64,000 nucleotides of DNA from Ruminococcus sp. AM22-13 (GTDB taxonomy: Bacteria; Bacillota; Clostridia; Lachnospirales; Lachnospiraceae). Numbering within the stretch: the stretch's first letter is position 1; every line of letters begins with the position of its first letter. The translations under genes and the position numbers were made by a program. This document shows, piece after piece, positions 53,329 through 61,397 of this stretch. The notes under the pieces are model-generated. The model did no database searches, was not told the DNA's origin, and worked only from the letters and a program-made list of their open reading frames with translations. The DNA lies in the NCBI RefSeq assembly GCF_003471165.1, contig NZ_QRIL01000002.1:124001-188000 (forward strand), read 5' to 3'.

Positions 53329-53805
53329 TTATTCCTCATCTTCATCATAAGAAACATGGTGAAGTTCTCCCTCTACCAGCTCTGTATACATATGTCCATC
53401 CAGATGATCCAGTTCGTGACAGAATGCACGTGCAAGGAGGCCTTCTCCTTCGTATTCTACCTCATTCATATCCTCATCCTGTGCTTTTACCTTTACATAA
53501 TTCGGACGTGTTACCTGTCCTGCCATTCCAGGAACGCTTAAGCATCCCTCGTCACCAGTCTGCTCTCCGGATTTCTCAATGATCTCAGGATTAATCAGCA
53601 CGATCGGGCCTTCTCCTATATCAATTACAACGATACGCTTGAGAATTCCCACCTGCGGTGCAGCGAGGCCAACACCCATCGCATCATACATGGTGTCAAG
53701 CATATCTGTAATCAGATCATGGATTCTTGGTGTCATTTTATCCACCGGTCTGCTGACCTTTGTAAGTACTTCGTCGCCTTCTACTCTGATTGTTCTAAGT
53801 GCCAT
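53329..53805 (-). CDS. def: Peptide deformylase
   Basis: 158 aa. All three motifs: [10 protein letters not shown] (I), EGCLSVPG (II, zinc/iron Cys) and CHELDHLDG (III, HExxH). It removes the formyl group from nascent proteins. Between priA and fmt as in other Firmicutes. The C-terminus ends in an acidic DEDEE. Confidence 0.97.
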   Translation of the reverse strand: MALRTIRVEGDEVLTKVSRPVDKMTPRIHDLITDMLDTMYDAMGVGLAAPQVGILKRIVVIDIGEGPIVLINPEIIEKSGEQTGDEGCLSVPGMAGQVTRPNYVKVKAQDEDMNEVEYEGEGLLARAFCHELDHLDGHMYTELVEGELHHVSYDEDEE

Positions 53806-53837
53806 TTCTTCATTCTCCTTTTCTTCTGCTTCGTTAA

Positions 53838-56057
53838 TTAACTAAAATCAAACTGTATATATATATTCCTGAAACCGGAATTTATCTCTATATATTTTTC
53901 AAGCTGGTCTTTGATTCTGACCAATACCTGATAATCTTCATGTTTTAAATAAATCACCTGTCTGTAAATATCCTTCACTTTTCCAACTGCCGCATACGCC
54001 GGTCCTATTACATGAAGGTCGTTTTCTTTGTAAATCCTTTGTATGTACAGTTTCAGATAATGCATTGCCTGAACCAGAATCTCATCTGACGGACTCGATC
54101 CAAGAACTGCCATCATATGTGCAGCCGGCGGATAATCCATAAGCGTGCGATAACTCATTTCTTCTTCATAGAAAGCCTCATAATTCTGCACCGCTGCTGC
54201 CTGGATACTGTAATGATCCGGATGATACGTCTGTATCACTGCTTCTCCCGGTTTCTCACCACGGCCGCCACGTCCTGCTGCCTGACACAAGAGCTGGAAT
54301 GTCCGCTCTGCGCACCGATAATCCTCTGCATTCAATGACAAATCTGCCGCAACAACACCTACCAGTGTCACATCCGGAAAGTCATGACCTTTGACGATCA
54401 TCTGCGTTCCAATCAGCACATCCGCCTCATGTCTGGCAAAAGATGCCAGAATCTTCTCATAACTGCCCTTCGTTCTTGTTGTATCAAAGTCCATTCTAAG
54501 CGTACGGACTCCCACAAAAGTCTCTCTTACCACTTTCTCGATCTGCTGCGTTCCGGCCTTGAAGCCACCGATATAAGGTGATCCGCATACCGGACATGCC
54601 TGAGGTTTTCTGATCTCATATCCACAATAATGGCATAAAAGTCTTTCATTATTATGTTCTGATAACGAGACATCGCAATGCGGACATTTCATCACATGTC
54701 CACAGGAACGACAGGAAACAAACCCCGCATATCCCCTGCGGTTCAGAAAGAGTATCACCTGCTCTTTCTTCTCAAACCGGAGTTTCATCTTTTCCCTCAA
54801 TTCTCTGCTGAGTACAGATCTGTTGCCGGCTTTTAATTCCTCTCGCAGATCTACGATAGATACCTGCGGCATAGGTCTGCTTCCATATCTGGCATTTAAT
54901 CTGACAAGACCATAAACACCTTTCATTGCCTGACTGTAAGCTTCCACAGATGGTGTTGCCGATCCCATTACGACTCTCGCATTCTCCAGACTGGCTCTCT
55001 TAATGGATGTTTCCCTTGCATGGTAACGTGGACTGCTTTCACTCTTATAACTAGGCTCATGTTCTTCATCAATAATGATCAGCCCCAGATTGCCAAACGG
55101 CGTAAACAATGCTGATCTTGGCCCGATCATCACCTGAACTTCTCCCCTTTTTGCACGTTTAAACTGATCATAACGTTCTCCCTGGGATTGTCTGGAATTG
55201 ATTACCGACACCTTATCGCCAAACCTCGCGTAAAATCTGCGCACAGTCTGATAAGTAAGCGCGATCTCAGGAATCAGGACTATTGTCTGTTTTCCCTGGG
55301 CGATCGTGCTCTCGATCAATTTCATATATACCTGGGTTTTCCCACTTCCTGTCACGCCCTCAATCAACATTGGACGGGGAAATGGCTTTTCCCACTCTTC
55401 CAGAATCTGTTTTACCGCTGTTTCCTGTTCATCCGTAAGAGGCAGTGAATCCTCAGCCACGATATCGCCGGTATTTAATGAATTTCGCATTATTTCATCA
55501 TATTCTATGCGTATAACGCCCTGCTCCTGCATTTTTTTTACAACAGCAGATGTAGCCCCCAATTCCTTTGAGGCAAAAGTAAAATCCAGTCTCTTCTTCT
55601 CAAGAAGTTCCCTCAGGAGTCTTGTCCTTGCCCGGAATCTTGTCTTCTCAAGATCCGCAAGCAGTTTATGCCCCTCCTCTTCCGGAATGTCCAGGCAGAT
55701 ATATTTCTTCTCTTTTGCCTTTATCTTCTCCTGAATGGGAAGTACCGTTTTTAAAGCCTGGATCATAGTAGAACCATAGTTTTCTCTCATCCAGGCTGCC
55801 AATGCGATCAGACGGGATTCTGTCGTCTCTTCGCCACTGCTGATCTCACAGATATCTTTTATTTTTTCAGCATCGATCTTAGGCTCTCTTGATAATCCTG
55901 TCACATATCCCTTACGTGGCTGGCTGGCGTTTCCAAAGGGGATGGATACTACCATCCCCACCTTTATCTCCTGCTCTAGTCTTTCCGGTACACGATATTG
56001 AAAGCTCCGGTCCAGTTTATCACTGGAAATATCAATTATTATATCAGCGTATATCAT
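53838..56057 (-). CDS. priA: Primosomal protein N' (PriA helicase)
   Basis: 739 aa. N-terminal DNA-binding domain ([22 protein letters not shown]), helicase with [14 protein letters not shown] (Walker A), [13 protein letters not shown] (DEEH), MGSATPSVE, two zinc-binding clusters ([13 protein letters not shown] and CHYCGY...CPVCG), and QAAGRGGR (motif VI). It restarts stalled replication forks. The ATG at 56057 has AGGAAAG just upstream; an in-frame start 30 bases earlier would overlap the ribosome site and murE. Confidence 0.97.
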   Translation of the reverse strand: MIYADIIIDISSDKLDRSFQYRVPERLEQEIKVGMVVSIPFGNASQPRKGYVTGLSREPKIDAEKIKDICEISSGEETTESRLIALAAWMRENYGSTMIQALKTVLPIQEKIKAKEKKYICLDIPEEEGHKLLADLEKTRFRARTRLLRELLEKKRLDFTFASKELGATSAVVKKMQEQGVIRIEYDEIMRNSLNTGDIVAEDSLPLTDEQETAVKQILEEWEKPFPRPMLIEGVTGSGKTQVYMKLIESTIAQGKQTIVLIPEIALTYQTVRRFYARFGDKVSVINSRQSQGERYDQFKRAKRGEVQVMIGPRSALFTPFGNLGLIIIDEEHEPSYKSESSPRYHARETSIKRASLENARVVMGSATPSVEAYSQAMKGVYGLVRLNARYGSRPMPQVSIVDLREELKAGNRSVLSRELREKMKLRFEKKEQVILFLNRRGYAGFVSCRSCGHVMKCPHCDVSLSEHNNERLLCHYCGYEIRKPQACPVCGSPYIGGFKAGTQQIEKVVRETFVGVRTLRMDFDTTRTKGSYEKILASFARHEADVLIGTQMIVKGHDFPDVTLVGVVAADLSLNAEDYRCAERTFQLLCQAAGRGGRGEKPGEAVIQTYHPDHYSIQAAAVQNYEAFYEEEMSYRTLMDYPPAAHMMAVLGSSPSDEILVQAMHYLKLYIQRIYKENDLHVIGPAYAAVGKVKDIYRQVIYLKHEDYQVLVRIKDQLEKYIEINSGFRNIYIQFDFS

Positions 56058-56073
56058 GAACTCTTTCCTGTTA

Positions 56074-57531
56074 TTATTTTCCTGCAAGAATATCTGCGAT
56101 CAGAACACGTTCATCCATCGGATATTTCTTTCCTTTGATTTCCTGATAGTCCTCATGTCCCTTACCTGCCAGAACAATGATATCACCAGGTTCGCCATGA
56201 TGGATGGCATAGGCGATTGCTTCTTTTCTGTCAGCGATCTCCACATATTTTCCATCTGTTTTTGCCATGCCGACTTTGATATCATCAATGATTGCCTGAG
56301 GTTCTTCATCACGTGGATTATCGGAAGTGATAATCGTAAGGTCTGCAAGCTTTCCTGAAACTTCTCCCATTTCATAGCGGCGAAGCTTTGACCTGTTGCC
56401 TCCGCATCCAAACAGACACACCAGTCTGTGCGGATGATATTCTTTCAGCGTTGTCAGAAGACTCTCAAGTGCCATTGCATTGTGAGCATAATCAATCATC
56501 AGTGTAAAGTCATCAGAAACTTTCACCATCTCGATACGGCCTTTTACTTTCGCTACCTTTAAAGCTTTCAGGATATTCTCCTCTGAAACTTTGAAATGGC
56601 GGCAGATTGCAATTGCTGTCAGTGAATTATAAATACTGAACTTACCTGGAATATCAATTTCTACGTGGAAATCCAGAAGTCCTTTTAAATGGTAGGAAAT
56701 TCCCAGATAACCTTTTCCTCCGACCAGTTTTGCATCTTCTGCGCGAAGGTCTGCTTCCGGCGAAAATCCATAAGTCTCCAGACTGCATGTATGGCCTTCT
56801 ATAATCTTCTCGAAATGTTCATCATCCCTGTTTACGATTCCAACTTTGCACTGTTTCAGTAATAAGGATTTGCATCTGAGATAATCATCAAAATCTTTGT
56901 GTTCATTCGGTCCGATATGATCTGGCTCAATATTTGTAAAGATACCGAAATCAAAGATAAATCCCTGCGTTCTGTGAAGCATCAGTCCCTGAGAAGAAAC
57001 CTCCATAACAACACAGTCACATCCGGCCTCTACCATCTCATGGAAGTATTCCTGGATCATATAGGATTCAGGAGTTGTATTCTTCGCCGGAATCACTTTA
57101 TCACCAATGATTGCCTCGATAGTTCCGATCAGACCTACTTTATATCCGGCATTTTCCAGAATGGATTTTACCATATAAGTAGTAGTCGTCTTTCCCTTAG
57201 TTCCTGTAATACCGATTGTTTTAAGTTTCTCCGCCGGATGGCCAAAATATGCAGCGGAAATAAATGCCATTGCATATCTTGTATCTTTCACAAGAATAAC
57301 GGTTACATCTTCCGGTGCTTCTACAGCTTCCTCTACAACCAGTACCTTTGCTCCTTTTGCGATCACATCCGGAGCAAATTTATGACCGTCCACTACCGCA
57401 CCTCTGATACAGATAAAAAGAGAACCTTCTTCGACTTTTCGGGAGTCGTAAATAACATTCTTTACTTCCTGGTCTGTACTGCCCTGAAGGCATGTATATT
57501 CCAGTCTTTCTAATAAGGATACTAATTTCAT
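56074..57531 (-). CDS. murE: UDP-MurNAc-L-Ala-D-Glu--2,6-diaminopimelate ligase (MurE)
   Basis: 485 aa. ATP loop GITGTKGKTTTTYMVK (about 110), substrate block NTTPES, MEVSSQGLMLHR, DYAHNAMALESLL and the specificity motif SDNPRDEEP, whose DNPR form indicates meso-diaminopimelate as the added residue. The ATG at 57531 follows GGAGG by six bases; a longer frame to 57621 runs through leader hairpins and is unlikely to be translated. It heads the operon and lies 16 bases before priA. Confidence 0.96.
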   Translation of the reverse strand: MKLVSLLERLEYTCLQGSTDQEVKNVIYDSRKVEEGSLFICIRGAVVDGHKFAPDVIAKGAKVLVVEEAVEAPEDVTVILVKDTRYAMAFISAAYFGHPAEKLKTIGITGTKGKTTTTYMVKSILENAGYKVGLIGTIEAIIGDKVIPAKNTTPESYMIQEYFHEMVEAGCDCVVMEVSSQGLMLHRTQGFIFDFGIFTNIEPDHIGPNEHKDFDDYLRCKSLLLKQCKVGIVNRDDEHFEKIIEGHTCSLETYGFSPEADLRAEDAKLVGGKGYLGISYHLKGLLDFHVEIDIPGKFSIYNSLTAIAICRHFKVSEENILKALKVAKVKGRIEMVKVSDDFTLMIDYAHNAMALESLLTTLKEYHPHRLVCLFGCGGNRSKLRRYEMGEVSGKLADLTIITSDNPRDEEPQAIIDDIKVGMAKTDGKYVEIADRKEAIAYAIHHGEPGDIIVLAGKGHEDYQEIKGKKYPMDERVLIADILAGK

Positions 57532-57603
57532 TTTAATCCTCCATATCATTTCCTGCCAACCCGAAATCTCAGAAGGATTCGGGCGAAGTTTTTTATGATA
57601 CCA

Positions 57604-57677
57604 GGATTGCGGGAGCAGCACAGCTGCAGAGCAATCCGTGATATCAAGTTAGGGTCAAAAAACCTTTTGACCCTAAC
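57604..57677 (-). promoter_or_regulatory. Structured murE leader
   Basis: Two strong hairpins: GTTAGGGTCAAAA (57648-57660) with TTTTGACCCTAAC (57665-57677), a perfect 13-pair stem with loop AACC, and GGATTGC/GCAATCC (57604-57637) with an inner GCAGC/GCTGC. Neither is followed by a T-run on minus. A third, CCCGAA/TTTCGGG, lies just ahead of the ribosome site. Confidence 0.6.
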
Positions 57678-57690
57678 ATTATTCTATATA

Positions 57691-57719
57691 AGAATAGCAC
57701 ACCTCCTCACCCGTTTCAA
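57691..57719 (-). promoter_or_regulatory. Putative promoter of the murE-priA-...-thiN operon
   Basis: On minus TTGAAA (57719-57714), 17 bases, TATTCT (57696-57691). The -35 overlaps the stop codon of the surface protein gene. Confidence 0.5.
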
Positions 57720-59602
57720 TGTCGTTTTTGGCTTCTCAGATAATAAAACGCACTGATTCCTGACATCACTGCAAAAATCCCCAATACGATATACAATGCT
57801 ATTTCCGTCTCATCTCCTGTCTTTGGTTTACTTGCAGCGGAATATGCACCGGCAGACTTTGACGCATAGCCATATCCATCGCTGTAAGTCTGCACTGTTA
57901 CAGGTGTAGGCTCCGGTGTAACGGTCGCTGTATTTGTATTCGTTGTCAGAGTAACATTTGACTGGGATTTCATGATCCGGCTGCCTGTCTCATCAGAAAT
58001 TACCGTCACCTCATTGACAAGTTCCTGGCTTGTAAAATACTGTGGAATCGTCACTGTCGCATAAAGTGCAAAAGCTTCTCCCGGTGCAATCTGTGGAATC
58101 AAGGCCTGTGTTCCATTATTGCTTAATGTTACCCCTTCCTTCTGCACAAATTTCGCCAGAATTCCGGCATTTTGAAATCTCTCTGTGCTAAGAACCGAAT
58201 GCAGCGTCCGCTCTCCTGTATTTCTGATACAAATCTGATAAGTAATCGTATCTCCAGGATATGCCTGTGTTCTGTCCGCTGTCTTTTCCACTTCAAATGC
58301 AGCTTTTAATTCCTCTACTGTCACTTGCGCATCTGTCTGACAACTGATCTCCTCATCTTTGCCCGGATATCCGGTTTTCAAAGTCACCGTATGGATCAGT
58401 TCTCCTGACTGATTCTCTGTAAGTTGCAAGTTCATGCGAAGTTTCTTTGTCTCACCAGGCTGTAAAGCAGTAATTACTCCCTGTGCGCTATCTGCCACAA
58501 ATCCATCCATCTGTTCCCAGGAGGCCTTTATATTCTCCATAGAAAAAGAGCTGCGTACCTCAATATTTTCCAGAGAAAGTTCTCCTGTGTTACTTACTGT
58601 TAATACATAAGAAATCTTCTGTCCAGATCGTGTTTTATCCACTTCCGGCTGCAATTTTGCCTCAATCCCTGCCTTTGCCTCTGCCACCTGTAAAGAAGCT
58701 GCGTCACTCACTGCAAGCACCTGAGCATTATCCTCTGCCTTTTTCCAAAAATAAGCGCCTGATGTTTCCTGTGTCTGTTCTTTCAAAGACAGTTTATCCT
58801 GGCACACCGGATAGGATACCGAAACAGGAGAAATCCGATATTCCTCCCTCAGTGAAACCGGTATTTTAAGACTGAATGTATCTGCTTGTGCATCTTTAAC
58901 CGGTACTTCGCAGGTAAGTTTCGTAATTTCTGTTTCCTGGCCTTTCTGATTCTGAATTTTCACAGATTCCGCCTGCATATCATACTTCAATCCTGTTTCA
59001 TCCACCTGAAAATACTCGGATATGTATGCCGTAAGAAAGTATCTGACATCCGAAGCCTGCTGGCTGCTTTCAGGATTCTGACCATCACTTGTTCCCCGAC
59101 CTTCCTCTTCCGGCTGTTTATGTTCTTCTGCCTGTCCGTTTTCTCCGACCTGATCATTTTCTTCCAGGTAAATATCTTCCTCACCGTAAACATCTTCCTC
59201 ATGAGTATCTTCGTCATAAACATCTTCGTCACCTGACGGAACATTTTCCTCCAACTGCATTTCTTCTGCCGCCTGGGCATTTTCATTTATATAGTCCTCT
59301 TCATCAGGCTGTTCTGTTTCAACTGCCTGTTCATTCTGTCCGGTCTGCGCATTTTGCTGTTCCAAAATAGCATTTCCATTTTCGGACATCTCTGTGTATA
59401 GTTCTTTTAACCCACTTAATTCCAGACAAACTTCTGCCTGGAAATTCTTCTCATCTGTCCATTGAGCACTCTGTTTTAACAGAACTTTCTGCTCCTCCTG
59501 TGCACTAAATTCCGACGCCGAAGCCACACAATTTCCCACTATTCCTGCCAGAGCAGCGAGTACAGCTGCTTTTTTTAACTGATTCCATATTCTTTTTTTC
59601 AT
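57716..59602 (-). CDS. Sortase-anchored surface protein with DUF11-like domains
   Basis: 628 aa. Signal peptide (MKKRIWNQLKKAAVLAALAG...ASA), a highly acidic region (about 75-180; clusters of Glu, Asp and Gln, e.g. GDEDVYDEDTHEEDVYGEED), two DUF11-type beta domains (starting about 310: SGQKISYVLTVSNTGELSLE; about 430: PGDTITYQICIRNTGERTLH), a Thr/Pro linker and a sorting signal with KPKTGDE, a hydrophobic segment (IALYIVLGIFAVMSGISAFYYL) and SQKRH. The sorting motif is a variant of LPxTG in which K replaces L at the first place. Start chosen at 59602 with AGGAG nine bases upstream. Ligand or function unknown; no sortase gene is nearby. Confidence 0.82.
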   Translation of the reverse strand: MKKRIWNQLKKAAVLAALAGIVGNCVASASEFSAQEEQKVLLKQSAQWTDEKNFQAEVCLELSGLKELYTEMSENGNAILEQQNAQTGQNEQAVETEQPDEEDYINENAQAAEEMQLEENVPSGDEDVYDEDTHEEDVYGEEDIYLEENDQVGENGQAEEHKQPEEEGRGTSDGQNPESSQQASDVRYFLTAYISEYFQVDETGLKYDMQAESVKIQNQKGQETEITKLTCEVPVKDAQADTFSLKIPVSLREEYRISPVSVSYPVCQDKLSLKEQTQETSGAYFWKKAEDNAQVLAVSDAASLQVAEAKAGIEAKLQPEVDKTRSGQKISYVLTVSNTGELSLENIEVRSSFSMENIKASWEQMDGFVADSAQGVITALQPGETKKLRMNLQLTENQSGELIHTVTLKTGYPGKDEEISCQTDAQVTVEELKAAFEVEKTADRTQAYPGDTITYQICIRNTGERTLHSVLSTERFQNAGILAKFVQKEGVTLSNNGTQALIPQIAPGEAFALYATVTIPQYFTSQELVNEVTVISDETGSRIMKSQSNVTLTTNTNTATVTPEPTPVTVQTYSDGYGYASKSAGAYSAASKPKTGDETEIALYIVLGIFAVMSGISAFYYLRSQKRH

Positions 59603-59721
59603 AGTCTCAATCTCCTGAAATTCTGTCTCATTTTTTATTCTTATCCAGCGGATATTCACACAAAAATTTCCGCCAATCCATTCCTTATAACATCATTTCA
59701 TCTTTTGAGTGATATTGTAGT

Positions 59722-59780
59722 TTACTGTTCACGCGCTTTAATCCTATAAAGCGCATTACATAAAACAGCGTAAACAGTAA
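59722..59780. repeat. Nested palindrome upstream of the surface protein gene
   Basis: TTACTGTTCACGC (59722-59734) pairs with GCGTAAACAGTAA (59768-59780), one mismatch, enclosing GCGCTTT/AAAGCGC (59733-59739 / 59748-59754). The TTACTGTTCAC half matches the dispersed palindrome family. The rest of the gene-free stretch 59660-60370 holds only the items listed here. Confidence 0.55.
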
Positions 59781-60177
59781 CATATTATGGGTACAGACAT
59801 ACACATTCCCCCTCTCCCAATTGCACAAATAAGAAATCATTTGAAATCATCGCACCGACCTGATGCCTGGAAATATTGCTGTTCCTTTAAACAGCCGTAA
59901 GAATGTCACTGTTTACACTGTAAATCAGCAACGTAAGAATATCGGTTCTGCGGAATGCAGAAACAGATCTCACACTACATTCAGTAATGTAACTCTACTT
60001 TAGCATGTATCTGACCGGAAAACAAGATACCACTTTTTCTTTTTCGTTTTTGTTTATAATTCTTTTAGAAATTTACCGTTTCTTTCAGAGATTCGACATA
60101 CTTTGAACATATTTTACCCATATAATAGGTCTTGGATAGATGAAAAACCACTCTCTATCTCCCCCCTCAAAAAGAAC

Positions 60178-60207
60178 AACAGCCCTCGCAGAAATGCGGG
60201 GGCTGTT
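60178..60207. terminator. Terminator-like hairpin with no assigned gene
   Basis: AACAGCCCTCGCA (60178-60190) and TGCGGGGGCTGTT (60195-60207), one G-T pair, loop GAAA. On minus it is followed by GTTCTTTTTG, on plus by a poor T-tract. Nothing recognisable is transcribed into it. Confidence 0.6.
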
Positions 60208-60237
60208 TGTATGTTTGTATTCAATAGCACTTTTCTA

Positions 60238-60266
60238 TTGCAATTCTTCTGCCAGTCTTTTATAAT
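60238..60266 (+). promoter_or_regulatory. Putative arcC promoter
   Basis: TTGCAA (60238-60243), 17 bases, TATAAT (60261-60266). The leader of about 100 bases contains copy D of the dispersed palindrome. Confidence 0.75.
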
Positions 60267-60301
60267 GTATTTTATCAATGTGATTGAATATTTAGACAAC
60301 A

Positions 60302-60330
60302 CGTTACTGTTTACTCCATTCTCAGTAACG
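60302..60330. repeat. Dispersed palindrome, copy D (TTACTGTTTACTCC family)
   Basis: CGTTACTG (60302-60309) and CAGTAACG (60323-60330), loop TTTACTCCATTCT. It is 40 bases upstream of the carbamate kinase start. Confidence 0.75.
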
Positions 60331-60370
60331 CACAAAAATTTCACAATATTAAAGAATCGAGGTATTTCCC

Positions 60371-61303
60371 ATGAGCGAGAAAATTACAGTAGTTGCACTG
60401 GGCCACAGAGCATTAGGAACCACCTTGCCAGAGCAGAAAATTGCTGCAAAGAAAGCAGCCAAAGCGATTGCAGACCTTGTAGAAGCAGGAAACCGAGTTG
60501 TGATCTCACACAGCAACGGTCCACAGGTCGGAATGATCCACACAGCTATGAATGAATTCGGAAAGGCACATCCGGATTATACATTTGCGCCTATGTCCGT
60601 ATGTTCAGCTATGAGTCAGGGTTATATCGGATATGACCTTCAGACTGCTATTCGCGCAGAGCTGATCTCACGTGGTATCTACAAACCTGTTGCAACTATT
60701 CTTACACAGGTTGTAATTGATCCATATGATGATGCTTTCGCAGAACCAGAGAAGATCATCGGACGTGTACTCTCCGAGGAAGAAGCAGAAGCAGAAGAGA
60801 ATAAAGGAAATTTCGTCACCAAACTTGAAGACGGAACTTATAAGAGAATCGTAGCAGCTCCGAAGCCGCAGAAGATTATAGAACTTGAAACAATCCGTAC
60901 TCTTGTAGATGCAGGACAGATAGTAATTGCTGCAGGCGGTGGCGGTATCCCGGTTATGGAACAGGGAATCGACCTTCATGGTGCAAGTGCGATCATCGAG
61001 AAAGACCTTTCCAGCGGACTTCTTGCAGAGGAATTAAACGCAGATACCCTGTTGATTCTCACAAGTGTAGAAAAAGTCAGCTTAAACCTTGGTCAGGACA
61101 ATGAAGAATATCTTGACACCATCACCGTAGATGAAGCAAAGAAATACATGGATGAGAACCAGTTCGCACCAGGTTCCATGCTCCCTAAATTTGAAGCAGG
61201 AATTGCCTTCATTGAAAAGGGTGATGGCAGAAGAACTATTATCACAGATATCTCTCATGCAAAAGACGGATATTATGAAAAGACCGGAACTATCATTAAA
61301 TAA
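60371..61303 (+). CDS. arcC: Carbamate kinase
   Basis: 310 aa. Amino-acid kinase fold with VVALGHRALGTTLPEQ, GNRVVISHSNGPQVGMI, MSQGYIGYDLQTA, VIAAGGGGIPV, EKDLSSGLLAEELNAD and GSMLPKFEAGIAF. Normally the first motif reads GGNAL; here it is GHRAL. It makes ATP from carbamoyl phosphate, usually at the end of the arginine deiminase or agmatine/purine degradation pathways, but no arcA, arcB or related gene is adjacent. GAGGT precedes the ATG by about eight bases. Confidence 0.93.
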   Translation: MSEKITVVALGHRALGTTLPEQKIAAKKAAKAIADLVEAGNRVVISHSNGPQVGMIHTAMNEFGKAHPDYTFAPMSVCSAMSQGYIGYDLQTAIRAELISRGIYKPVATILTQVVIDPYDDAFAEPEKIIGRVLSEEEAEAEENKGNFVTKLEDGTYKRIVAAPKPQKIIELETIRTLVDAGQIVIAAGGGGIPVMEQGIDLHGASAIIEKDLSSGLLAEELNADTLLILTSVEKVSLNLGQDNEEYLDTITVDEAKKYMDENQFAPGSMLPKFEAGIAFIEKGDGRRTIITDISHAKDGYYEKTGTIIK

Positions 61304-61326
61304 TAAAATATAGAATCCATCATATA

Positions 61327-61378
61327 AAAAACCAGGGAGTCTTGCAGATAATTTCATTTGCAAGACTCCCTGGTTTTT
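61327..61378. terminator. Bidirectional terminator between arcC and nrdD
   Basis: AACCAGGGAGTCTTGCA and TGCAAGACTCCCTGGTT form a perfect stem of 17 pairs with a 13-base loop; T-runs follow on both strands. Confidence 0.95.
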
Positions 61379-61397
61379 ACTTTCATATTTTTTATAT

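Noticed and set aside
60114..60344. A 76-codon open frame on minus in the gap before arcC
   Set aside because: It spans the terminator-like hairpin and the arcC promoter, has no ribosome site and looks like random AT-rich sequence.
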